Positions 35,907 through 43,817 of a stretch of DNA of 64,000 nt are shown here, piece after piece; the stretch's first letter is position 1; each line of letters opens with the position of its first letter. The notes under the pieces were generated by a model that searched no databases, was not told the DNA's origin, and was given only the letters and a program-made list of their open reading frames with translations. Source of the DNA: Microlunatus capsulatus (lineage in GTDB: Bacteria > Actinomycetota > Actinomycetes > Propionibacteriales > Propionibacteriaceae); the NCBI RefSeq assembly GCF_017876495.1, contig NZ_JAGIOB010000001.1:3038001-3102000 (forward strand), in the 5' to 3' direction. Both the position numbers and the translations under genes were made by a program.

Positions 35907-37925
35907 ATGACGGTGCGCCCGCGGAACCGGCTGCCCGTGCTCGTGCGCGCCGGCCGCGCCTCCGTCACCAGCGGTGCCCGGCTCGCCAGCTGGGCCAACC
36001 TGCTGGGTCGGCCCCGGCCCGAGGGGCGCCGCTCGCGCCGGATGGCCCACCTCGGCGGCATCGCCTCCCTCACCGCGCTGGTGCTCTACCTGACCTGGCG
36101 GCTGGTCTTCACCCTGCCGACCGGCGGCTTCGACCTGGTCGCCGCGCTGGTCCTGCTGACCTTCGAGGCCGTCCCGCTGGCCGGCATCCTCTTCCGGACC
36201 ATCACCCTGTGGGACATCGACACCGTCGGCCCCGACCCGGTCACCGTCGCCGGGCCCGGGCACCGCGCCGTCGTCTTCATCCCCACCTACAACGAGCCGG
36301 TCGAGGTCATCGCCCCGACGATCGCCGCCGCCTGCGAGCTGCAGCCGGCCCACCAGACCTGGGTGCTGGACGACGGCGACCGGCCCTGGGTGGAGGAGAT
36401 GGCCACCCGCTACGGCGCCCGGTACGTCCGCCGCGACGAGCACACCCACGCCAAGGCCGGCAACATGAACCACGCCCTCGCCCTGCTGCAGGCCGAGGTG
36501 GCCGCCGGGGCCGAGCCGGTCGACGTCATCGCCGTCCTCGACTGCGACCACGTGCCGCTGCCCACCTTCCTCACCGACACCCTGGGCTGGTTCGACGACC
36601 CCGAGATCGCCCTCGTGCAGGCCCCGCAGGCCTACTACAACGTCGGCGCCTTCGACGACGACGGGGAGACCGGCGAGCAGGGCATGTTCTTCTACGTCCT
36701 CATGCCGGCCCGGAACAAGGACGGCGCCGGGCCCTTCTGGTGCGGGTCGACCTCGCTCATCCGCACCGACGCGCTGGCCGGGGTGGGCGGGGTCTCGACC
36801 GAGACCATCGTCGAGGACATGCACACCACCCTCAACCTGCTGCGGGCGGGCTGGAAGACGACCTACCACCACCAGGTGGTGGCCGTCGGGCTCGCGCCCA
36901 GCACGCCGGACCAGTACCTCCTCCAGCGCCGCCGCTGGGGGATGGGCTCGATGCAGGTGCTCGTCACCGAGCGGCTGTGGGCGGCCAAGCGCTGGCTGTC
37001 CTGGCGCAACTACTACGAGTACCTGGGCGGCACCCTGTACTGGCTGGAGGGCGTGGCCACCGCGGTCTCCTTCCTCATCCCGGCCGCCGTCCTGGTCAGC
37101 GGGGCCCGGACCTCGACGGCCTCGCCGCTGGCCTTCGCCGTCGCGTTCCTGCTGATGTTCAGCACCCGCCTCTGGGGTGCCAAGCGGCTGTTCCGGATGC
37201 ACCTGCGCTGGCGGACGGCGTTCGCGCTCCGCATCCTCCGGGTGCCCGTCGGGCTGTCCTGCCTGTGGTGGCTGCTCACCCGGCGCGAGCTGACGTTCCA
37301 GGTGACGCCGAAGTCCGGCGCCAGCGGGCGGGCGCGCGGCAAGGTCCCCGGCGTCCTCTGGGCGCTGGTCGGGCTGACGGTCTTCGTCGTCGTCTACGGC
37401 CTGCTCGGCCTCACCGGCCGGGTCCCGTGGGAGGTCACGGCCGGCGGCACGATCGCCAGCGGCGTCTGGCTGGCCTTCGCGCTGGTGGTGCTGACCCTGG
37501 GCCTGCGCCGGATCCAGAGCTCCGCCTACGCCACGTCGCGGCGCAACGCCTACCGGGCTCCGGTCCGGGCGCCCGTGAACCTCAACGGGCAGCGCGGCGA
37601 GCTGGTCGACGTCTCCGTCGGCGGCGCGGCCGTCGAGCTGCCCCAGGGCGCGCTCGCCGAGACGGCCGGCCTGGTCACCCTGCACCTGCCGGGCGCGGCC
37701 GAGCTCCAGCTGGAGACGGTCCGGGTCCAGCACGCCGACGGCGTCGACCACGTCTCCCTCCGGGTGCCGGCGCACGACTGGGACACCTACCGGGCGCTCT
37801 CGCTGTGGCTGTTCCACACGCCCCCGGGCGTGGTCGACGGCCTGCCGCCGCAGGCGCCCGCGGTCGCCGCCACGCTCCCGACGGGTCGCTCCAAGCGCCC
37901 GGTCCTCGTCCGTCAGCATGGGTGA
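35907..37925 (+). CDS. Cellulose-synthase-like GT2 glycosyltransferase with C-terminal PilZ domain
   Basis: A 672-residue membrane protein of the BcsA type. After two N-terminal helices the GT2 domain shows FIPTYNEP, VLDDGDRPWVEEMA, DCDHVPLP (DxD), VEDMHTT and QRRRWGMGSMQV (QxxRW), i.e. the full processive-synthase set. Four to five more helices follow. The C-terminal 110 residues are a PilZ domain with RAPVR (RxxxR) and DVSVGG (DxSxxG), the c-di-GMP-binding motifs. It should polymerise a beta-linked polysaccharide when c-di-GMP is bound. The ATG at 35907 is chosen because upstream in-frame sequence is promoter-like. It overlaps the GGDEF gene by 8 nt. No BcsB, BcsZ or BcsC homolog is nearby. 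Confidence 0.9.
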   Translation: MTVRPRNRLPVLVRAGRASVTSGARLASWANLLGRPRPEGRRSRRMAHLGGIASLTALVLYLTWRLVFTLPTGGFDLVAALVLLTFEAVPLAGILFRTITLWDIDTVGPDPVTVAGPGHRAVVFIPTYNEPVEVIAPTIAAACELQPAHQTWVLDDGDRPWVEEMATRYGARYVRRDEHTHAKAGNMNHALALLQAEVAAGAEPVDVIAVLDCDHVPLPTFLTDTLGWFDDPEIALVQAPQAYYNVGAFDDDGETGEQGMFFYVLMPARNKDGAGPFWCGSTSLIRTDALAGVGGVSTETIVEDMHTTLNLLRAGWKTTYHHQVVAVGLAPSTPDQYLLQRRRWGMGSMQVLVTERLWAAKRWLSWRNYYEYLGGTLYWLEGVATAVSFLIPAAVLVSGARTSTASPLAFAVAFLLMFSTRLWGAKRLFRMHLRWRTAFALRILRVPVGLSCLWWLLTRRELTFQVTPKSGASGRARGKVPGVLWALVGLTVFVVVYGLLGLTGRVPWEVTAGGTIASGVWLAFALVVLTLGLRRIQSSAYATSRRNAYRAPVRAPVNLNGQRGELVDVSVGGAAVELPQGALAETAGLVTLHLPGAAELQLETVRVQHADGVDHVSLRVPAHDWDTYRALSLWLFHTPPGVVDGLPPQAPAVAATLPTGRSKRPVLVRQHG

Positions 37926-40218
37926 GGACGCACCCCACCCCCTCCGGGGTGGGCCGCGGCGGCCCTACGGCTGGCTGGTCCTCGTCGCCGTCGGCCTGGC
38001 CCTCATCGGCGTCCACCAGGTGCTGCCCGCCGGCCTGGCCCGCGAGGTCCTCTACGTGGCGACCGGGCTGGTCGGGGCGCTCGGGGTCCTCGTCGGCCTG
38101 CGGCTGCACCAGCCGGAGCGGCCGCGCGCCTGGCAGGCGCTGGCTGCCAGCCAGCTGACCTGGGTGCTCGCCGACCTCGTCGGCACGGTCCAGGGCGCCG
38201 TGGCCCCGACCGACGCCTTCCCGACGCCCGCCGACGCCGTCTACCTGGCCGGGTACCCGCTGCTGGGCCTCAGCCTGTTCCTGCTGACCCGCGGTCGGCG
38301 CCCCCGGCGCGACGTCGAGGGGGCCCTGGACAGCCTGACCGTCGCCGTCGGGCTCTACCTGCTGTGCTGGGTGCTGCTGGCCCGCCCGACGCTCGACGAG
38401 TCGGCCGACTCGTGGCTGGCGGCGGCGGTGGCGGCCGCCTACCCGCTGCTCGACATCACGATCATCGCCATGCTCGTCGCCCTCGTGATCACCCCGGGGA
38501 CGCACACGGCCGCCCTGCGGATGCTCGTCAGCGCGGTCGGCCTGGTCATCATCGCCGACACCGCCGCCACCGCCCTGGGCCTGCTGTCCATCGGCAGCAC
38601 CGGCCCCATCGACTTCATCTGGCTGTTCTCCTACGTGCTCGTCGGGGCGGCCGCGCTGCACCCCTCGATGCGGACGCTCTCGCAGACCGCACCCCCGGGC
38701 CGACCGGTCTTCAGCCGCCGCCGGCAGATCGCGACGGCCACGGCCGTGCTGGTCGCGCCGGGCACGCTCGCGGTCCAGCACGTGCTGGGGGTGCCCCTCG
38801 ACATCTGGGCCGTCGTGGCCGCCTCGGTCGTCATGTTCCTGCTCGTGGTGGCCCGGATGAACGTGGCCATCCACCAGATCGTCACCGCCGACCGGCGCCG
38901 GGAGGAGGCGCAGGCCGAGCTCGCCCACCAGGCGGCGCACGACTCCCTCACCGGGCTGCCGAACCGTGCGCAGAGCCTGGAGCTGCTCACCGGCACGCTG
39001 AACCGGGCGCAGCGCAGCGGCGCGATGATCGGCCTGCTGTTCGTCGACCTCGACGGCTTCAAGGCGGTCAACGACACCTTCGGCCACGGGGCCGGCGACG
39101 ACGTGCTGCGGACGGTGTCGCGGCGGATGCAGGCGGTGGTCCGCGGCGGCGACGTCGTCGGCCGGCTGGGCGGGGACGAGTTCGTCGTGCTGCTGGAGCC
39201 GGTCGTCGACGAGCGCTCCGCGGTCGCGGTGGGGGAGCGGCTGATCGCCGAGGTCTCGGCCCCCATCGTGCTGGCGAACGGCGAGGCCGTGAGCGTGGGC
39301 GCCAGCGTCGGCGTGGCGATCAGCCAGGACGCCCGCACCGACGCCGACGCGCTGCTGGTCGAGGCCGACACGGCCGCCTACCGGGCCAAGAACCGGGGAC
39401 GCGGCCGCACCGAGGTGTTCGACGCCGGGCTCCGGCGCGAGCTGCAGGGCCGGGTCGACCTGGAGCGCGGGCTGCGGAACGCGCTGTGGCAGAACCAGCT
39501 GCAGCTGCGGTTCCAGCCGGTGGTGGACCTCGTCGCCCGCCGTCCGCTGGGCTGGGAGGCGATCCTGCACTGGGACCGCCCGGGCGTCGGCCTGGTGCCC
39601 GTCCCCGACTTCCGCCCGGTGGCCGAGACCACCGACCTCATCTTCGACCTCGACGCCTGGGCCCTGCTCCGGGTCGCCCAGCAGATCGCGGAGTGGGAGG
39701 CCGCCGGGTTCGGCGGGGTCCGGGTCAGCGTCCGCGTCTCCGTGCGGCACGTGGGCCGCCCGCGGATCCTCGAGGACGTCCGGGCCGCTCTGGACGCCTC
39801 CGGCACCCCGGCGCCGCAGCTGATGGTGCAGATCAGCGACACCGGCCTGGTCGACGACCCGGCCGTCCTGCACCACCTGTCCCGGCTGCGCGGCGGTGGC
39901 ACCCCCGTCAGCCTCGACGACTTCGGCGCCGGCCACAGCTCGGTCCGGCGGCTGGCCACGCTGCCGCTGGACGCCGTCAAGCTGGACGGCACCCTGCTCG
40001 ACCACAGCTCGCGCGCCGCCGAGGGGCTGCTCGAGCTGATGGTCCGCGGGGTGCGGAACTTCGGGCTGCTGACCGCGGTCAAGGGCGTGACCACCGAGCA
40101 GGACCTCGAGCTGCTGCGCCGGGTCGGCTGCGAGCTGGGGCAGGGGGAGCTGTTCGGCGGACTGGTCGATGGCACCGAGGTGCTGGGCCAGCTGGCCCAG
40201 CAGGCCGTCACGCGCTGA
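37918..40218 (+). CDS. Membrane diguanylate cyclase with degenerate EAL domain
   Basis: A 766-residue protein. Residues about 15-315 form roughly eight membrane helices, a sensory module. The GGDEF domain has DLDGFKAVND near 377-386, an intact GGDEF at 418-422 and an RxxD inhibitory site at 409-412. The EAL domain (about 515-760) has lost key phosphodiesterase residues: EAL reads EAI (547-549), the metal-binding Asn is Arg606, the ELTE glutamates are Gln638 and Asp641, and the AEGVE glutamates are Lys722 and Thr725, while DDFG (667-670) is kept. So it should make but not break c-di-GMP. It overlaps the PilZ-GT2 gene by 8 nt, giving a direct functional link. Confidence 0.9.
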   Translation: MGEDAPHPLRGGPRRPYGWLVLVAVGLALIGVHQVLPAGLAREVLYVATGLVGALGVLVGLRLHQPERPRAWQALAASQLTWVLADLVGTVQGAVAPTDAFPTPADAVYLAGYPLLGLSLFLLTRGRRPRRDVEGALDSLTVAVGLYLLCWVLLARPTLDESADSWLAAAVAAAYPLLDITIIAMLVALVITPGTHTAALRMLVSAVGLVIIADTAATALGLLSIGSTGPIDFIWLFSYVLVGAAALHPSMRTLSQTAPPGRPVFSRRRQIATATAVLVAPGTLAVQHVLGVPLDIWAVVAASVVMFLLVVARMNVAIHQIVTADRRREEAQAELAHQAAHDSLTGLPNRAQSLELLTGTLNRAQRSGAMIGLLFVDLDGFKAVNDTFGHGAGDDVLRTVSRRMQAVVRGGDVVGRLGGDEFVVLLEPVVDERSAVAVGERLIAEVSAPIVLANGEAVSVGASVGVAISQDARTDADALLVEADTAAYRAKNRGRGRTEVFDAGLRRELQGRVDLERGLRNALWQNQLQLRFQPVVDLVARRPLGWEAILHWDRPGVGLVPVPDFRPVAETTDLIFDLDAWALLRVAQQIAEWEAAGFGGVRVSVRVSVRHVGRPRILEDVRAALDASGTPAPQLMVQISDTGLVDDPAVLHHLSRLRGGGTPVSLDDFGAGHSSVRRLATLPLDAVKLDGTLLDHSSRAAEGLLELMVRGVRNFGLLTAVKGVTTEQDLELLRRVGCELGQGELFGGLVDGTEVLGQLAQQAVTR

Positions 40219-40242
40219 GCGGGGCGGCCGTGTCGGGGGTGC

Positions 40243-41484
40243 TCAGCCCAGGACGGGCAGCTCGCCGTCGTCGGTGACCAGCAGCGCCTCGATGCGGGCG
40301 GCCGGCAGCGGTCGGGACCACAGGTAGCCCTGGCCGAAGTCGCAGCCCAGCTCGCGGGAGATCGCCGCCTGCTCCCGGGTCTCGACGCCCTCCATGGTCA
40401 CCTTCAGGCCCAGCTCCGCGGCCGCCGTGGCCATCGCCCGGACGACGGTGTTGTCGACGTGGCGGCCCAGCTGCGCGGCGAACGAGCGGTCGATCTTGAT
40501 GCCGTCCAGCGGGTAGGCCACCAGCTCCTGCAGGGACGCCCAGCCGGTGCCGAAGTCGTCGAACCAGACCTGGAAGCCGTGGTCGCGGACCTCCTCGACG
40601 GTGTCGGCGGTCAGCCCGGGGCCGGTGGGCCGGACGGTCTCGGTCAGCTCCAGCGTCACCGCGGACGGGTCGAGCTCGGCGGTGGCGGCGGCCCGGCGGA
40701 CGTGGTCGACCCAGTCGTCCTGGTCGAGGTGGCGCCCGGACAGGTTGACGCTGACCCGCAGCGAGGGGTGCCGGTGGCGCCAGCGGCTGAGGTCGAGGAA
40801 GGCCCGCCGCATCACCGCGCGGTCGAGGTCGACGATGAGGTTGGTCCGCTCGGCCAGCGGGATGAAGACGCCGGGGTCGTCCAGCGCGCCCGAGGGGTGC
40901 TCCCAGCGGGCCAGCGCCTCGAGCCCGACCAACCGGCCCGTCCGCAGCTCGACGATCGGCTGGTACCAGGGGACGATCTCGCCGTGCCCGATCGCGCGGA
41001 CCAGGGCGGCGGCGCCGCGCTCGCTCGGTCCCTGCAGGTTGTTGGCCCGCCGGGTGAGGTCCAGCTGGTCGGCGGCGACGGCGGCGAAGTCGGTGAGCAG
41101 TTCCAGCTCGGCGGCGTCCACCTCGCGCGGCACGATGTCGGTGAGGTAGAGGACGCCGACGACGGCCTGGGCGGCGTCCAGCAGGGGCACCCCGACGAAG
41201 GCCCCGCTGGCACCGGCCGTCGCCGGGTCGGAGGAGGCGCCGAGGTCACCGACGACGACGGGGGCGGCGGTGGCCGCGACGACCTCGCTGAGCCGGGCGG
41301 CCGCCTGGCCGTCGGCGTCCGAGCGCGGCCGGGTGGAGGCCATCACGCCCTGCACGGGTCCGTCGACGAGGGCGAAGGTGGCGTCGCCGAAGCCCAGCAC
41401 GCGGGCGGCCAGGGCGGCGAGGCGGTAGGCGGGGCCGGGCATCGGGCGCCGGGGCCGCGCGCCGGGGGAGGTGCCCTCAGGCAT
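40243..41484 (-). CDS. c-di-GMP phosphodiesterase with N-terminal GAF-like domain
   Basis: A 413-residue soluble protein. Residues about 15-150 resemble a GAF sensor (VVVGDLGASSDP, AFVGVPLLDAAQAVVGVLYL). The EAL domain is intact: GLEALARWEHP, SVNLSGRHL, LELTETV, FDDFGTGWASL, IKIDRSF and MEGVETREQ keep every metal and catalytic residue. It should hydrolyse c-di-GMP to pGpG. The gene is convergent with the GGDEF gene, 24 nt away, so synthesis and breakdown enzymes sit side by side. Confidence 0.92.
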   Translation of the reverse strand: MPEGTSPGARPRRPMPGPAYRLAALAARVLGFGDATFALVDGPVQGVMASTRPRSDADGQAAARLSEVVAATAAPVVVGDLGASSDPATAGASGAFVGVPLLDAAQAVVGVLYLTDIVPREVDAAELELLTDFAAVAADQLDLTRRANNLQGPSERGAAALVRAIGHGEIVPWYQPIVELRTGRLVGLEALARWEHPSGALDDPGVFIPLAERTNLIVDLDRAVMRRAFLDLSRWRHRHPSLRVSVNLSGRHLDQDDWVDHVRRAAATAELDPSAVTLELTETVRPTGPGLTADTVEEVRDHGFQVWFDDFGTGWASLQELVAYPLDGIKIDRSFAAQLGRHVDNTVVRAMATAAAELGLKVTMEGVETREQAAISRELGCDFGQGYLWSRPLPAARIEALLVTDDGELPVLG

Positions 41485-41660
41485 GTCGGCCGGGCCGCAG
41501 ACGGGTGGCCCGAGCCGGGGTGCGGGAGCCGGGACGGCGGCCGCGCTGGGGGATGAGCACGGCTGATTATCGCACCCGGGGCGACGACCGTCCCGGGGCC
41601 GCGCCCGACGGCCCTGACGTGTGCTTCCGGGCGTCGCCGCCGCCGCTCTCGACCCGGTGG

Positions 41661-41676
41661 TCGAACACGTGTTCTA
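41661..41676. promoter_or_regulatory. SOS (LexA) box
   Basis: TCGAACACGTGTTCTA matches the actinobacterial SOS consensus TCGAAC-N4-GTTCGA at 11 of 12 defined positions and contains a perfect 12-bp palindrome GAACACGTGTTC. A TAATAC -10-like box (41675-41680) overlaps its right end, so LexA binding would block the radical SAM promoter. Confidence 0.75.
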
Positions 41677-41684
41677 ATACCGGC

Positions 41685-42737
41685 ATGCGGTGGGAGGGTC
41701 AGCGGCTGGCGACGACGGCCGGCGCGGACGGCCCGGCGGGCGCGCTCCCGGGCCTGGGCCGGATCGCCGACCTGGTGCGCACGGTGCAGACCCCCGAGTT
41801 CGCCGGCATCACCTTCCACGAGGTGCTGGCCCGCTCGGCGCTCAACGAGGTGCCGAGCACCAGCGCCGCCCCGTTCCGCTGGACGGTCAACCCCTACCGG
41901 GGCTGCAGCCACGCCTGCGTCTACTGCTTCGCCCGGGGCACCCACACCTACCTCGACCTGGACAGCGGGGCCGACTTCGACTCCCAGATCGTCGTCAAGA
42001 CCAACGTCGCCGAGGTGCTGCAGCGCGAGCTGCGGCGGCCGTCGTGGCGCCGCGAGCCGGTCGCGCTCGGGACGAACACCGACCCCTACCAGCGGGCGGA
42101 GGGCCGCTACCGGCTGATGCCGGGCATCATCGCCGCGCTGGCGGGCTCGGGGACGCCGGTCTCCGTGCTCACCAAGGGCACGCTGGCCCGGCGCGACCTG
42201 CCGCTGCTGGCCGACGCGGCGACGCAGGTGCCGGTCAACCTCGGCGTCTCCATCGCGCTGGTCGACGAGCACCTGCACACGGTGCTGGAGCCCGGCGCCC
42301 CCAGCATCCGGGCCCGGCTGGACCTGGTCCGGGCCATCGCCGACGCCGGGCTGCCCTGCCAGGTCCTGGTGGCGCCGGTGCTGCCGATGATCACCGACTC
42401 CGACGACGACCTGGACGCCGTGCTCGCCGACGTCGCCGCGGCCGGAGCGACCAGCGCCACCGTCCTCGCCCTGCACCTGCGGCCCGGCAGCCGCGAGTGG
42501 TTCCTGCAGCACCTCGGCGAGCACCGGCCCGACCTCGTCGACGCCTACGCCGAGCTCTACCGCGGTGGCTCCTACGTCCTGCGCTCCTACGCCGAGGACC
42601 TCGCCCGTCGCGCCGGCCGCGCCATCCGCCGGCACGGCCTCGACCGGCCGGCCTGGCTGCGCGCCGTCCCCCGCGCAGCCCGGGCGGCGGCCGCGGTGCC
42701 GACCCCGGCCGTGGAGGAGGCGCCGACGCTCTTCTGA
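41685..42737 (+). CDS. Rv2578c-family radical SAM protein (SplB-like)
   Basis: A 350-residue radical SAM enzyme. The [4Fe-4S] motif is NPYRGCSHACVYCFAR (CxxxCxxC), preceded by TSAAPFRWTVNPY. Later landmarks are LGTNTDPYQRAEG and VPVNLGVSIA. This resembles the spore photoproduct lyase-like Rv2578c group. From memory, the mycobacterial member is among LexA-controlled genes, which agrees with the SOS box found 9-24 nt upstream here. No Shine-Dalgarno precedes the ATG, so the mRNA may be leaderless. The substrate, probably damaged DNA, is unproven. Confidence 0.88.
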   Translation: MRWEGQRLATTAGADGPAGALPGLGRIADLVRTVQTPEFAGITFHEVLARSALNEVPSTSAAPFRWTVNPYRGCSHACVYCFARGTHTYLDLDSGADFDSQIVVKTNVAEVLQRELRRPSWRREPVALGTNTDPYQRAEGRYRLMPGIIAALAGSGTPVSVLTKGTLARRDLPLLADAATQVPVNLGVSIALVDEHLHTVLEPGAPSIRARLDLVRAIADAGLPCQVLVAPVLPMITDSDDDLDAVLADVAAAGATSATVLALHLRPGSREWFLQHLGEHRPDLVDAYAELYRGGSYVLRSYAEDLARRAGRAIRRHGLDRPAWLRAVPRAARAAAAVPTPAVEEAPTLF

Positions 42738-42763
42738 CGCCCTACCCCACCGCGTCACGCACT

Positions 42764-42901
42764 GCTCCCTGAGCCCGTCGAAGTGGCCGCACCGCTCGCT
42801 GAGCCCGTCGAAGGGCCCCTGAGCCCGTCGAAGGGGCCGCACCGCTCCCTGAGCCTGTCGAAGGGGTCTCGCCCACCCGCGCCCTGAGCCTGTCGCAGGG
42901 C
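42764..42901 (+). repeat. Cluster of five dispersed repeat copies in a convergent gap
   Basis: Copies of GCTCCCTGAGCCTGTCGAAG or variants start near 42764, 42794, 42816, 42844 and 42881, all in one orientation. Variants include GAGCCCGTCGAAG (copies 1-3) and GAGCCTGTCGCAG (copy 5). The gap lies between the radical SAM gene and the small minus-strand gene. Confidence 0.8.
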
Positions 42902-42902
42902 C

Positions 42903-43109
42903 TCAGCCCTCGCCCGCGCTGCTCCTCCGCCCGGCGAGGAAGGCGCGCAGGCCCGGCGCGTCGGAGGTGAGCCGGTCGACCTCCTCGCCGCCGTCGCACC
43001 GGCACAGGGCGACGGTGACCCGGGCGCCGTCGTCGTCCACCACCTGCCAGTGCGCGCCGAAGGCCTCCCAGCGCTGCAGCCGGGCGACGGGGTCGAGGTC
43101 CTCGCTCAC
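42903..43109 (-). CDS. Small conserved hypothetical protein coupled to TetR
   Basis: A 68-residue acidic protein beginning SEDLDPVARLQRWEAFGAHWQV with a CRCDGGEEVDRLTS centre. It resembles short actinobacterial proteins of unknown function; no motif identifies it. The GTG at 43109 overlaps the stop of the TetR gene by 4 nt (GTGA), so it is translated from the same mRNA. A longer reading frame upstream is only an overlap with tetR. Confidence 0.65.
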   Translation of the reverse strand: MSEDLDPVARLQRWEAFGAHWQVVDDDGARVTVALCRCDGGEEVDRLTSDAPGLRAFLAGRRSSAGEG

Positions 43110-43702
43110 CGGTCGGCGGCGACCGGGTCCGGCGCCGCGGCGGGTGCCGCCAGCCGCCGCAGCTGGTCGAGGGCCGTGCGGATGCAGGTGGTGAGGTCCC
43201 CGGGCGGCTCGTCGCCGAGCCACCGCGCGAAGCCGACCTTGAAGGCGGTGACACCCACCTCCGCGGCCAGGGCGGCGTCGGGCTCGGGCACCCCGCGGGT
43301 CCGCAGTGCTTCGGCCGAGGCGGCCGTGAGCGTCGCCAGCTTGAGCAGCTCGCGCTCCACCAGGCTCGCGTTGCCGGCGATGGCCGCCGCGCGCAGCAGC
43401 GAGTACGGACGGTGCTCGTCGAGGGGCGCGGCGCCCGCGACCATGCCGGTCACGACCGCCTCGACCGGGTCGGCGGACGCCGGGGCCGCGACGATCGCGT
43501 CGACCGCCCGGCGCTCCAGCTCGCCCGAGCCGTCGAAGAGGACCTCGCGCTTGTCGGCGAAGTGCCGGAAGAAGGTGCGCTCGGTGACCCCGGCGCGGTC
43601 GGCGATGTCGGCCACCGTCGTCTGCTCGAAGCCGTGCTCGCCGTAGAGCTCGAGCGCCGCGAGCCGCAGCCGTCCGCGCGCGTCCGGCTCCCAGCGACCC
43701 AT
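43106..43702 (-). CDS. TetR-family regulator controlling the divergent SDR gene
   Basis: A 198-residue TetR regulator. HTH: QTTVADIADRAGVTERTFFRHF near residues 27-48. A TAGGAT -10 box (43709-43714, minus strand) ends 6 nt before the ATG, so its mRNA is probably leaderless. Two palindromic boxes plus a half-site occupy the intergenic region between this gene and the SDR gene and overlap both promoters, which implies autoregulation and control of the SDR. The co-translated small protein may belong to the same response. Confidence 0.9.
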   Translation of the reverse strand: MGRWEPDARGRLRLAALELYGEHGFEQTTVADIADRAGVTERTFFRHFADKREVLFDGSGELERRAVDAIVAAPASADPVEAVVTGMVAGAAPLDEHRPYSLLRAAAIAGNASLVERELLKLATLTAASAEALRTRGVPEPDAALAAEVGVTAFKVGFARWLGDEPPGDLTTCIRTALDQLRRLAAPAAAPDPVAADR

Positions 43703-43716
43703 GCCGTCATCCTACT

Positions 43717-43735
43717 GATGGCAGCCGCTGACATC
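43717..43735. promoter_or_regulatory. TetR operator copy 1
   Basis: GATGGCAGCCGCTGACATC: palindromic arms GATGkCAG/CTGACATC with a 3-nt spacer and one mismatch. It abuts the -10 box of the tetR promoter. Confidence 0.7.
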
Positions 43736-43748
43736 GCGTGCTAGCGTC

Positions 43749-43781
43749 GATGGCAGTCACTGACATCAAGCCGCTGACATC
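43749..43781. promoter_or_regulatory. TetR operator copy 2 and half-site
   Basis: GATGGCAGTCACTGACATC (43749-43767) repeats copy 1 with a different spacer; the centres are 32 bp apart, three helical turns. A further half-site CTGACATC lies at 43774-43781. They follow a TAGCGT -10 box (43742-43747) for the SDR gene. Confidence 0.7.
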
Positions 43782-43817
43782 AGATCGCCGGGCAGGGCCC
43801 GGCGGGGAGGAGCACCC

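Noticed and set aside
32045-38158. A 2,037-codon open frame on the plus strand
   Set aside because: It is antisense to sdaA and the VWA gene and out of frame with the GT2 gene. Open frames on the wrong strand are common at this GC content. The translated sequence has no domain.
42764-42901. CRISPR-like array
   Set aside because: The repeats are copies of a dispersed intergenic element with short, unequal and related spacers, and no cas genes are present.
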